NCBI GenBank assembly: GCA_030432505.1
Contig: JAUIHA010000056.1
Coordinates: 1-6,104, forward strand
Reading direction: 5' to 3'
Source of the DNA: a bacterium
GTDB taxonomy: Bacteria > Babelota > Babeliae > Babelales > RVW-14
Length of the DNA stretch: 6,104 nucleotides
The position numbers and the translations under genes were made by a program. Under the pieces are notes generated by a model. It did no database searches and was not told the DNA's origin. It worked only from the letters and a program-made list of their open reading frames with translations. Numbering within the stretch: the stretch's first letter is position 1; each line of letters opens with the position of its first letter. This document shows positions 1 through 6,104 of this stretch, piece by piece.

Positions 1-425
1 AAAAAATACAGCTGCATTTTATTCAAACTTGTTTTGCCTTTACGGGACAGACAACGCCATTGGGCGAAAAAGTTTTTGAAAGTTTGCGCCAGTATACCCA
101 AGGCAGTGTGAGTCAACCACAGGATCTGACAGCAGCCACAGGATTTATTCATGCTTATGATTTAACTAAATTGCTTATCGCAGCTATCGGGAAAAACAAA
201 CTAACAGGAGATGTTAAAAAAGATAGGCGGCATATTCGGACAGCTTTAGAAAATTTAGATAAGCCAATAGATGGCTTGGTAAAAAAATACCAAAAACCCT
301 TTTCTGTATTCCATCCCAAGAAAAATCCCATGGCGCATGAGGCGTTGCACGAAGAAAATTATTGCATGGGAAAGTATGGTGCTGAAGACGAGGTGATTGT
401 TCTAAGAGAAGTAGAACCAAGATGA
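1..425 (+). CDS. ABC-type (Peripla_BP_6/LivK-like) solute-binding protein, C-terminal part, cut at left edge
   Basis: The reading frame is open from the first complete codon at 3 to a TGA at 423-425, giving 140 visible residues. The family is usually around 380-420 residues, so roughly the last third is present. The visible part resembles type I periplasmic binding proteins for branched-chain amino acids and related ligands: an FTGQTTPLG stretch, then an Ala-rich segment (AATGFIHAYDLTKLLIAAIG) matching the family's conserved C-lobe helix, then a stretch with IRTALENLDKP and a late AHEALHEENY segment typical of the C-terminus. The protein should act in the periplasm. Its ligand cannot be read from this fragment. 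A TTG at 60 could serve as a start, but upstream codons continue family-like sequence, so an edge-truncated gene is preferred. The last four bases overlap the kinase start (ATGA), so the two are probably co-translated. No permease or ATPase gene is visible, which favours a sensory role over transport, although upstream genes are not seen. Confidence 0.8.
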   Translation, partial: KIQLHFIQTCFAFTGQTTPLGEKVFESLRQYTQGSVSQPQDLTAATGFIHAYDLTKLLIAAIGKNKLTGDVKKDRRHIRTALENLDKPIDGLVKKYQKPFSVFHPKKNPMAHEALHEENYCMGKYGAEDEVIVLREVEPR

Positions 426-3400
426 GTTTATGGGGATTTAACTTAGGGCAATTAAGCTACCAGTTTCGTATTTTCCTTGCATTTGTTATTGGATTCTTGT
501 TCCTACTGACAATGTTAACAGCATTCATTATTATTCCGCAGCTTGGCTATTTTTTAGGTAAACAACACCTGAAAGATCTCGAAACCAATTTGGCCTTAGA
601 AACAGAAATTTTCAAACAGTTTATAGGTGAACAAAAAAAAACGTTAGATGATATTGCAAAATTCCCTGTGGTGATGAATTCAGTGATGCTGTCATCATCC
701 CCAAGCATGGATCTGGTTGATTTATTCGAGCATACATTAATTGCCTCTGAAAAAAGTCAGCTTATTCTGCAAAATATTAATGGCGATATTTTGCTAAAAA
801 GAACGGATGATGTACATGGATTCTATGGGGCTGAAGAAAAATGGTTTATAGATTTATTGCAGGGGAAGCGTGATTTTCATTTTCAGTTGTTGTATCAACA
901 ACAAGATAAATTTACTTTTCACTTGGCAGTTCCTGTAAAGTATAGAAATAGTTCAGAGGGTGTTTTAAGCGCTGAAATTACAGTTCCATTACGCAGGGTT
1001 TTTTATACGGATTTATTCAAAGAAAACGTCGGATTTAAGTTAACACAAGGTGATGTGGTCATCAGCACTCCTTATGAACACATTGTTAAGCCTTATGCAA
1101 CTACAAAAATAATTACAAATCCTGATATTAAATACACATACATCACCGATTATGAACCCATTGAGAAAACGGAAAGAAAATTAAGAAACCTTATTTTATG
1201 GATGATGCTTTGCGGTTTGCTGGTTTCATTTATTTTGTTCTGTTTGTTAACATACAGTGCTTATACCAATAAAAGCAACTCACCAAAACCGTCTTTCAAT
1301 GAAACTTATCTTTTTCCTATTATTATTGGCATGATTGGTATTGCAGCGACCGCCTCAGGTTACCATTTATTTAAAGACCAAGAACAACAGACTATTCAAG
1401 ATGAAACATTATACCATGCTAAAAAAATGATCCAATCCTTAGAGCATGCCATTGAAGATAAAATGTCTGCTTTAGATTTTATCAGTATTTTTTATGCGGC
1501 ATCTCAACATGTTGATAGAGCTGAGTTTAAAACAGTGGTACAACCCATACTAAACAAGCAAAAAAGTTTTCTTAGTATCAAGTGGCTACCCTATGTGATA
1601 CATAAAGACAGAAAATTAAAAGAAGATTTGGCGAGAGTGGATGGCATTAGAAACTTCGAATTTCACACCAGAGATAGTAATGGTGCAAAAGTAACAGCCA
1701 AGAAAAAAGATAATTATTTTCCTGTTTATTATGTTGAGCCTATAGATTCCAATAAAAAAATGCTTGGACGCGACTATGCCTCAGACGAAGAATATTATCA
1801 GATATTGAGGATGTCAGAAAAAAAAGGAGAAAAAATCGCCACTAAACCTGTTGATATGAAACTCAATAATGACACAAAAAAAGGTTTCTTGATTTTCAGT
1901 CCAGTTTTCAAGTGTGATAAAAATAATTTTTTTAGTGATGAGGGAGTAAAAAAATTAAAAGGTTTTTTGGTAGCAGAAGTTCAAATAGATCACGTTATAA
2001 ATTCTCTTTCTAAAGAAAATGATAATAGATTTTCCATTGATATTTCAGATGTGACATCTGATGAAACAATTCCCATATACAATCAAGAAAAACAAGATAT
2101 AACGTTTCAGTATGAGCAAGAAATTGATATTTCAGGGAGGCGTTGGAAAATAAAAATATCTACATTGGATCCGCTTTCTGATAGCGAATCCTTTTGGTGG
2201 CCTATTTTTATATTAATGCTTGGTATTGTTTTTTCAACGACTATCTCATTGATGTTAATGCAGCAGATAAGACGTCGAGATACCGTAGAAAAAGAAGTAA
2301 AAATAAAAACATCCGAGCTTCAGTCCAGTGAGAGCCGCTTGAGAAATATTTTTGTTTCAGCCGTGGATGGTATTTTTATTGTTAATTATGACGGAAATAT
2401 AGAAAGTTTGAATCCGGCAAGCAGAAAAATGTTTGGTTATACTTGCAGCGAAGCAGTAGGCCAATCATTAAGATCGTTAATACCTGATTTTGATATCAGA
2501 AATCCAATCCAAAAAAAAATCGTTAACAATAGTGACTCATATTATGGTCTTCGAAAAAATGGCGAAAAATTCCCAATCGATATTTCATTAAGTAGTTTTA
2601 AAGTATCAGACAGAAAGCTATACAGTATGGTCACTCGCGATATTACTGATCGCAAAGAAGCCGAAGAAAAAATAACAGAGTCATTGAAATTTCAAGATCT
2701 TATTAAAGAGTCTAATCCTGATCTTATTTTTGTAAAAGATGAAAACTTCAGAATTATTGACTGCAACCAGGCTTTTCTTCATATGTATCCTGAAAGCACT
2801 CGTGGGGATGTTATCGGGAAAACAACATTTGAGAAATATAAAAAAAATGAAATGGAGGCGTTTTTGTCAATGGATAAAAAAGCCTTCAAAGAAGGAAATG
2901 TTCAATATGATGAAACGATTACTTTCCCCAATGGTGAAATGAGAACATTGTTTACACAAAAAATAAGATTTGAAAATAATAAAAAAGAGCCATTTATTCT
3001 TTGTATTGCAAGAGATATAACCGATAGAGAAAAATTGACCAAAAAACTGATGCAATCAAATGAAGAATTGCTTCGATTTGCTTACATTTGCTCTCATGAT
3101 TTGCAAGAGCCTATTCGCATGATGGCAAGTTTCGCAGAAAAACTTGAAATGAGAATAGGTAACACAATTGAAAGTGATAAAAAAGCAAAACAGTACTTTC
3201 ATTTTATAAAATCAGGAGCAGAGAGGGCCCGTAATCTGATTGCAGATATTTTGTCTTATTCAAAAATTGACAATGAAACAGCCAAGAGAGAAATAGTGGA
3301 TCTTAATGAATTGCTTGGTCAAATTAAAGAAAATATTCTTGCAATGGATGACAGTAGAGAAAATAAGAGCATTATTTCAATTGAACCTGGTCTGCCAACG

Positions 3401-3754
3401 ATTATTGGTAATAAAGCACAGTTCTTACAGTTGTTTCAAAACTTGATTCAAAACGGGATCAAATACCAAGACATGCACTGCCAACCCACCATCCACATCT
3501 CATGTACTGAACTTGAGCGGGTATGGAAATTTTCTATTTCAGATAATGGCATAGGTATTGAATCGCGGCATCATGATAAAATTTTTGATGTTTTTCAAAG
3601 GCTTCATCGAACCACAGAGTACTCAGGTACAGGAATTGGTTTGTCCATTTGCAAAAAAGTAGTTGAGAGCTATGGTGGTGAAATTTATGTGGACTCAGAG
3701 CCTCATAAGGGGGCAACATTTTATTTTACCTTAAGGAAGGAGGCCGTTGCGTGA
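422..3754 (+). CDS. Large transmembrane sensor histidine kinase: Cache-like + CHASE periplasmic sensors, two PAS domains, HisKA-HATPase
   Basis: This 1110-residue inner-membrane kinase has four predicted membrane helices (about 17-38, 257-277, 297-316, 591-613). The first periplasmic region (about 40-255) looks Cache-like (LAVPVKYR followed by GVLSAEITV) but is not firmly assigned. The second (about 325-590) contains a CHASE domain at about 340-530, shown by W388-L-P, A404-R-x-D-G408, Y432-F-P-V-x-Y, V438-E-P, G449-R-D451, a T474-x-P segment and S493-P-V. A charged helix (about 614-640) leads to PAS1 (about 638-745) and PAS2 (about 755-869), each ending in RDITDR. The catalytic core has phosphoacceptor H892 (SHDLQEP), N-box N1007/N1011, G1 box D1041-N-G-I-G, G2 box G1069-T-G-I-G-L and a closing GATFYF strand, so it looks catalytically intact. 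The ATG is chosen because it overlaps the upstream stop and precedes the first membrane helix by 16 residues. The H-box subtype resembles Cph1-like kinases, fitting the Rcp1-like receiver that follows. No receiver or output domain is attached. Confidence 0.95.
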   Translation: MSLWGFNLGQLSYQFRIFLAFVIGFLFLLTMLTAFIIIPQLGYFLGKQHLKDLETNLALETEIFKQFIGEQKKTLDDIAKFPVVMNSVMLSSSPSMDLVDLFEHTLIASEKSQLILQNINGDILLKRTDDVHGFYGAEEKWFIDLLQGKRDFHFQLLYQQQDKFTFHLAVPVKYRNSSEGVLSAEITVPLRRVFYTDLFKENVGFKLTQGDVVISTPYEHIVKPYATTKIITNPDIKYTYITDYEPIEKTERKLRNLILWMMLCGLLVSFILFCLLTYSAYTNKSNSPKPSFNETYLFPIIIGMIGIAATASGYHLFKDQEQQTIQDETLYHAKKMIQSLEHAIEDKMSALDFISIFYAASQHVDRAEFKTVVQPILNKQKSFLSIKWLPYVIHKDRKLKEDLARVDGIRNFEFHTRDSNGAKVTAKKKDNYFPVYYVEPIDSNKKMLGRDYASDEEYYQILRMSEKKGEKIATKPVDMKLNNDTKKGFLIFSPVFKCDKNNFFSDEGVKKLKGFLVAEVQIDHVINSLSKENDNRFSIDISDVTSDETIPIYNQEKQDITFQYEQEIDISGRRWKIKISTLDPLSDSESFWWPIFILMLGIVFSTTISLMLMQQIRRRDTVEKEVKIKTSELQSSESRLRNIFVSAVDGIFIVNYDGNIESLNPASRKMFGYTCSEAVGQSLRSLIPDFDIRNPIQKKIVNNSDSYYGLRKNGEKFPIDISLSSFKVSDRKLYSMVTRDITDRKEAEEKITESLKFQDLIKESNPDLIFVKDENFRIIDCNQAFLHMYPESTRGDVIGKTTFEKYKKNEMEAFLSMDKKAFKEGNVQYDETITFPNGEMRTLFTQKIRFENNKKEPFILCIARDITDREKLTKKLMQSNEELLRFAYICSHDLQEPIRMMASFAEKLEMRIGNTIESDKKAKQYFHFIKSGAERARNLIADILSYSKIDNETAKREIVDLNELLGQIKENILAMDDSRENKSIISIEPGLPTIIGNKAQFLQLFQNLIQNGIKYQDMHCQPTIHISCTELERVWKFSISDNGIGIESRHHDKIFDVFQRLHRTTEYSGTGIGLSICKKVVESYGGEIYVDSEPHKGATFYFTLRKEAVA
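633..641 (+). repeat. A9 homopolymer tract inside the large kinase gene
   Basis: Nine consecutive A residues span the Q71-K72-K73-T74 codons at the start of the first periplasmic region. Loss of one A gives a TAG two codons past the tract, and gain of one A gives a TGA four codons past the second AAA codon. Either slip would therefore end the protein near residue 75. Runs of this length are known to permit polymerase slippage, but whether that happens here is unknown. Confidence 0.9.
2511..2519 (+). repeat. A9 homopolymer tract in the PAS1-coding part of the large kinase gene
   Basis: Nine consecutive A residues cover the Gln-Lys-Lys-Ile codons within PAS1. Gain of one A gives an almost immediate TAA. 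Loss of one A opens another frame that ends at a TAA roughly 25 codons later. A slip here would leave both periplasmic sensors and all membrane helices but remove the kinase core. Shorter A7-A8 runs also occur in this gene, so simple AT-richness may be the whole explanation. Confidence 0.9.
3733..3743 (+). promoter_or_regulatory. Strong Shine-Dalgarno site for the response regulator
   Basis: The string AAGGAAGGAGG lies within the last codons of the large kinase gene and ends 7 nt before the GTG at 3751. It is far stronger than any ribosome-binding site before the other genes here. It decides the start of the receiver gene at GTG, since no early in-frame ATG exists. It also suggests that the receiver is made in excess of the kinase, although that is inference. 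Confidence 0.85.
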
Positions 3755-4224
3755 TAAACAAGAATGAAAAAAAATTAGCAGATATTTTACTGGTGGAAGA
3801 CAATGACGGTGATATTTTACTGACGCAAGAAGCTTTTGAAGAAGCAAAATTTAACAACAAACTCCATGTGGTAGAAGATGGTGACAAAGCGCTTGATTTT
3901 TTGTATCAACGCCATGCTTATGCTCAAGCCAGTGCTCCAGATCTTATTTTATTGGATTTAAATATTCCCAAAACAGATGGCAGAGCAATTTGTAAGATAA
4001 TTATGTCAGATGAAAAATTAAAGAAAATACCAGTAGTCATTCTAACCAGCTCGACGGCTGATAGGGATATTATAGAAAGCTATAATTTGCATACTAGCCG
4101 TTATATCGTTAAGCCTGTCGACGCGCATAAATTTATTGATGTCGTTCGATCGATTGAACACTTTTCTATTGAAGTACTATGTTTGCCTTTGAACAATAAG
4201 GATGCAGGTTTAATAAATGCCTAG
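3751..4224 (+). CDS. Single-domain response regulator, Rcp1-like
   Basis: This cytoplasmic receiver protein has 157 residues, and the REC fold fills nearly all of it. Key residues are the acidic pair E16-D17 (LLVEDNDGD), phosphoacceptor D69 in LLDLNIPKTDG, T99 in ILTSS, and K121 in the VKP motif, so it should be phosphorylatable. The EDNxGD N-terminus, the LNIPKTDG loop and a C-terminal SIEHF...LP segment match the Rcp1 family, whose members accept phosphate from Cph1-type kinases and have no separate DNA-binding or enzymatic output. The gene begins at a GTG overlapping the large kinase's stop (GTGA) and has a very strong ribosome-binding site. Its end overlaps the small kinase by 8 bp. This placement makes it the likely phosphorylation target of one or both flanking kinases. 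Output is probably by protein contact or as a relay intermediate; which of these cannot be told from sequence. Confidence 0.95.
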   Translation: MINKNEKKLADILLVEDNDGDILLTQEAFEEAKFNNKLHVVEDGDKALDFLYQRHAYAQASAPDLILLDLNIPKTDGRAICKIIMSDEKLKKIPVVILTSSTADRDIIESYNLHTSRYIVKPVDAHKFIDVVRSIEHFSIEVLCLPLNNKDAGLINA

Positions 4225-4924
4225 TGAATTTAAAAAAGACTTATCACCTGATGCACAAAGCATTCAAGATGCATTTGATGATTACGCTTATCGAGTCTCT
4301 CATGATTTACAAGCATCTTGCCGCATTATCTCTCATTTTTCCGAAAAGCTATTGCAGATGGAGCGTAGCAGCGATGAAAAATCAGAGCAGTATTTTGAGC
4401 ACCTTATGCGGGCAAGTGATAAGTTACAACAAATGATAGATGCCCTCTTAACGTATTCTCAACTAGGCAGTTCTATAGCAGAAAATGTGTCTGCAAACAC
4501 AAGAAAAATAGTTTACCAACTTGTAAAAAATTTAGATGTTGAGAAAAGTTTGAATGCAAAAATAGAAGTACCAACACTTCCTCCTATGCGTGGTTCTGTC
4601 AAGCAGATAGAATTGCTGTGGATGCATCTGCTACAAAATGCTGTTAAGTTTCAGCCGGTTGGTGTACAACCGAAAATTTCTGTGATGGTCTTTGAGCATG
4701 AAAGTGAGTATGTGTTTGGCATTGAAGATAATGGTATTGGCGTGAGTGATGCATTTCAGGCCAAGATGTTTTCGATGTTTGAAGTGTATGATAGCAGAGC
4801 TTATCCAGGTCTGGGTGTAGGTCTGGCTTTGTGTAAAAAAATTGTTGGTTTGCATGGTGGGCGCATTTGGGTAGAATCATCTCTAGGTAAGGGCACCACC
4901 ATCTTTTTTTCCTGGCCCCAGTAG
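4217..4924 (+). CDS. Small soluble histidine kinase lacking a sensor domain (HisKA-HATPase only)
   Basis: This 235-residue protein has no membrane helix, PAS, GAF or other input domain; only about 20 residues precede the H-box region. H29 (YRVSHDLQ) is the predicted phosphoacceptor. The ATPase part has N-box N141 (LLQNAVKF), G1 box D171-N-G-I-G175 and G2 box G198-L-G-V-G-L, with a terminal GKGTTIFF strand. Differences from its neighbour are that the usual Glu-Pro after HDLQ is Ala-Ser (A33-S34), and the first N-box Asn is replaced by H137. The pattern AYxxSHDLQxxxR...FxEKL is shared with the large kinase, so the two cores are close relatives. The ATG lies inside the end of the receiver gene (8-bp overlap) and follows a modest GCAGG at 4204-4208. 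It may phosphorylate, dephosphorylate or compete for the adjacent receiver. Activity is likely but not certain given the altered H-box. Confidence 0.9.
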   Translation: MPSEFKKDLSPDAQSIQDAFDDYAYRVSHDLQASCRIISHFSEKLLQMERSSDEKSEQYFEHLMRASDKLQQMIDALLTYSQLGSSIAENVSANTRKIVYQLVKNLDVEKSLNAKIEVPTLPPMRGSVKQIELLWMHLLQNAVKFQPVGVQPKISVMVFEHESEYVFGIEDNGIGVSDAFQAKMFSMFEVYDSRAYPGLGVGLALCKKIVGLHGGRIWVESSLGKGTTIFFSWPQ

Positions 4925-4975
4925 GCAGCATCCCTAAAGTTTTTATTGAGTCCCTGTTTTTAAGATGCCTTTTTT
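4923..4975 (+). terminator. Weak possible intrinsic terminator between convergent genes
   Basis: GCATC at 4928-4932 is complementary to GATGC at 4964-4968. The stem could be extended only by bulging bases on the left arm. The right arm is followed directly by six T residues (4970-4975). The loop is long (about 31 nt) and the stem short, so this is a marginal candidate for ending the + strand unit. No matching T-tract serves the - strand gene. The T-run lies inside the last codons of the convergent gene. Confidence 0.25.
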
Positions 4976-6104
4976 AACGCATTTTGGATAACGAGTGGTA
5001 ATTCAATGGTAAAGGATGCCCCTTTACCGGCCTGGCTTGCCACAGAAATTTGACCGCCATGCATCTCAATTATCTGTCGACTAATATACAGACCTAAACC
5101 AAGACCATGTTGACTGAGTCTTTCTTGATCCTCGACTTGGTAAAGGCGGTCAAAGATGTAGGGTAGATCTTTGGCACGAATGCCACGTCCTGAGTCAGAT
5201 ACTGCCAAGATAATGCCTTGACTAGATCCATCCACGCGCGCTTCTACATGGATTTGTCCACCTACGTTGGTAAATTTAATCGCGTTGCTCACCAGGTTCA
5301 CTAAGACTTGTCTGATTCGATGAAGGTCAATATAAACAGGTGGAATGTCATCGATGCGCTGAGATAATTGAATATTTTTCCGATGAGTATCATGGTGCAT
5401 GAGCGTGAGGACATCATGAAATACATTCTGAATCGATGTGGGCTCAAAGTTCATAGACATCTTTTGGTTGTCGATGCGTGTAACATCCAGTAAATCATTG
5501 ATGTACAGCGACATCTGATCACACCCTGAGAGGCATATAGATAAATACTCAAGCTGCTTCTCGTTGATAGGACCAGGGATTTTGTCAATCATAATGTTGA
5601 TAAATTCACGCACAGATGTCAGAGGTGTTTTCAGTTCATGTGAAATGGTTTGGTAAAATCGGCCAATTTCTTCGTTTTTCTTTTTAAGCTCTTGGTTGGT
5701 CTTTTCTAGGGCTTGTGTTTTTTTCACAACTTCTAAGCGTAGAAGAAATTTTTCCATGGCATTAGAAATAGATCGCTCCAGACAGGCTGTGGATAAACGG
5801 TTTTTAGGGATAAAGTCATCCACACCCACATGGATAGCATCGATAGCAATTTTTTGTCGTGCAATCCCGGTAAAAATAATAATAGGCGGGGTTAAGTCTG
5901 TTGCTTCTATGGTGATGTTCGGCTTAATGGCTTCAGCAAGCTCAAGGCCATTCATATGATCGAGCACATAATCGATGATGCAGATATCAAAAGACTTAGA
6001 TTGTGTGGTTTCCATTGCTTCAGCAGAACTTTTACACCATGTGATGTGGATATTGAACTTAGAGGCTTCCAAATAGTCCTGGAAGATATCAAAATCAGCA
6101 GCAC
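4960..6104 (-). CDS. Hybrid response regulator-histidine kinase (REC-coiled coil-HisKA-HATPase), N-terminus cut at right edge
   Basis: The - strand frame is open from the right edge to a TAA at 4960-4962, giving 380 complete visible residues (numbered here from the first full codon). A REC domain occupies about 1-115: phosphoacceptor D44 (CIIDYVLD), T78 (IFTG) and K100 (FIPK) are present, while the acidic pair expected just before AADFDIFQ lies off-window. A Lys/Glu/Gln-rich coiled coil (about 115-148) leads to HisKA with H155 (SHELKTP), then the ATPase with N269/N273 (NLVSNAIKF), D303-S-G-R-G and G333-L-G-L-G. There is no membrane helix, so it is cytoplasmic. A TTG codon at 6070-6072 is not taken as the start because the REC sequence continues upstream of it. 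Its HELKTP box belongs to a different HisKA subtype from the two + strand kinases, so it is not a recent copy of them. REC-first kinases are usually controlled by phosphorylation of the receiver. A partner could be a kinase opposite, but convergent orientation gives no operon support. Confidence 0.93.
   Translation of the reverse strand, partial: AADFDIFQDYLEASKFNIHITWCKSSAEAMETTQSKSFDICIIDYVLDHMNGLELAEAIKPNITIEATDLTPPIIIFTGIARQKIAIDAIHVGVDDFIPKNRLSTACLERSISNAMEKFLLRLEVVKKTQALEKTNQELKKKNEEIGRFYQTISHELKTPLTSVREFINIMIDKIPGPINEKQLEYLSICLSGCDQMSLYINDLLDVTRIDNQKMSMNFEPTSIQNVFHDVLTLMHHDTHRKNIQLSQRIDDIPPVYIDLHRIRQVLVNLVSNAIKFTNVGGQIHVEARVDGSSQGIILAVSDSGRGIRAKDLPYIFDRLYQVEDQERLSQHGLGLGLYISRQIIEMHGGQISVASQAGKGASFTIELPLVIQNALKKAS

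Noticed and set aside
1..75. A possible frameshift near the left edge, because another frame (starting at position 2) also reads as plausible protein for about 24 codons
   Set aside because: The frame continuing into the binding protein has no stop to the edge and reads reasonably. The stretch is too short to prove a shift.
60..425. TTG at 60 as a true start giving a 121-residue protein
   Set aside because: The frame stays open to the left edge with family-like residues before the TTG, and the product would be only the C-terminal lobe of a binding protein. A gene truncated by the window is simpler.
2739..2942. Plus-strand 67-codon frame within the large kinase
   Set aside because: It is an out-of-frame shadow of PAS2 with no ribosome-binding site or recognisable product.
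422..4924. An HPt or attached receiver domain that would make a classic phosphorelay
   Set aside because: Neither + strand kinase has sequence left after its ATPase domain, and the small kinase has complete nucleotide-binding motifs, so it is not an HPt protein.
4631..4931. Two minus-strand open frames opposite the small kinase
   Set aside because: They are antisense to a conserved ATPase domain, with low-complexity His/Thr-rich translations. They are shadows of the real gene.
4920..4980. A bidirectional terminator for the two convergent units
   Set aside because: The inverted repeat has only five perfect pairs, a long loop and a T-tract on one side only. It is listed only as a weak + strand candidate.
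5696..5959. Plus-strand 87-codon open frame opposite the REC/coiled-coil region
   Set aside because: It lies wholly antisense to a well-supported REC-kinase, is rich in improbable Arg/Ser runs and matches no family I recognise.
4960..6072. TTG at 6070-6072 (- strand) as the start of the hybrid kinase
   Set aside because: Ten further in-frame codons upstream (AADFDIFQDY) fit the first helix of the REC domain, so the gene continues off the window.

Overview
The window is a compact block of signal-transduction genes from a low-GC Gram-negative bacterium. The Gram-negative assignment rests on a partial periplasmic-type solute-binding protein and a kinase with two large extracytoplasmic sensor regions. 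Base composition and gene style would fit a low-GC gammaproteobacterium such as a Legionella/Coxiella relative, but nothing here fixes the taxon and that placement is a weak inference.

Layout. On the + strand four genes run head to tail with overlapping stop and start codons. (1) 1-425 is the C-terminal part of a branched-chain-amino-acid-type solute-binding protein, cut by the left edge. (2) 422-3754 is an 1110-residue membrane histidine kinase with an N-terminal Cache-like periplasmic region, a second periplasmic CHASE domain, two PAS domains and a HisKA/HATPase core. (3) 3751-4224 is a 157-residue Rcp1-type single-domain response regulator. (4) 4217-4924 is a 235-residue soluble kinase consisting of little more than a HisKA/HATPase core. 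A gap of only 35 bp, holding a weak possible terminator, separates this run from (5) 4960-6104 on the - strand, a convergent REC-coiled coil-HisKA-HATPase hybrid whose N-terminus lies beyond the right edge.

How they may work together. The overlaps (ATGA, GTGA and an 8-bp overlap) suggest one translationally coupled unit. A plausible model is that the binding protein senses a small molecule and presents it to the periplasmic face of the large kinase, as LuxP does for LuxQ. The kinase core resembles the cyanobacterial Cph1 type (His-Asp-Leu-Gln-Glu-Pro box) and would pass phosphate to the Rcp1-like receiver, as Cph1 does to Rcp1. The small kinase looks like a sensorless relative of the large kinase's core and could feed or drain the same receiver. 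No visible gene carries a DNA-binding, cyclase/phosphodiesterase or methyl-accepting output domain, so the output must be protein-protein, or must lie outside the window. The pathway's ligand, output and wiring are inference.

The window is almost wholly coding. No RNA genes, mobile elements or CRISPR arrays were recognised.
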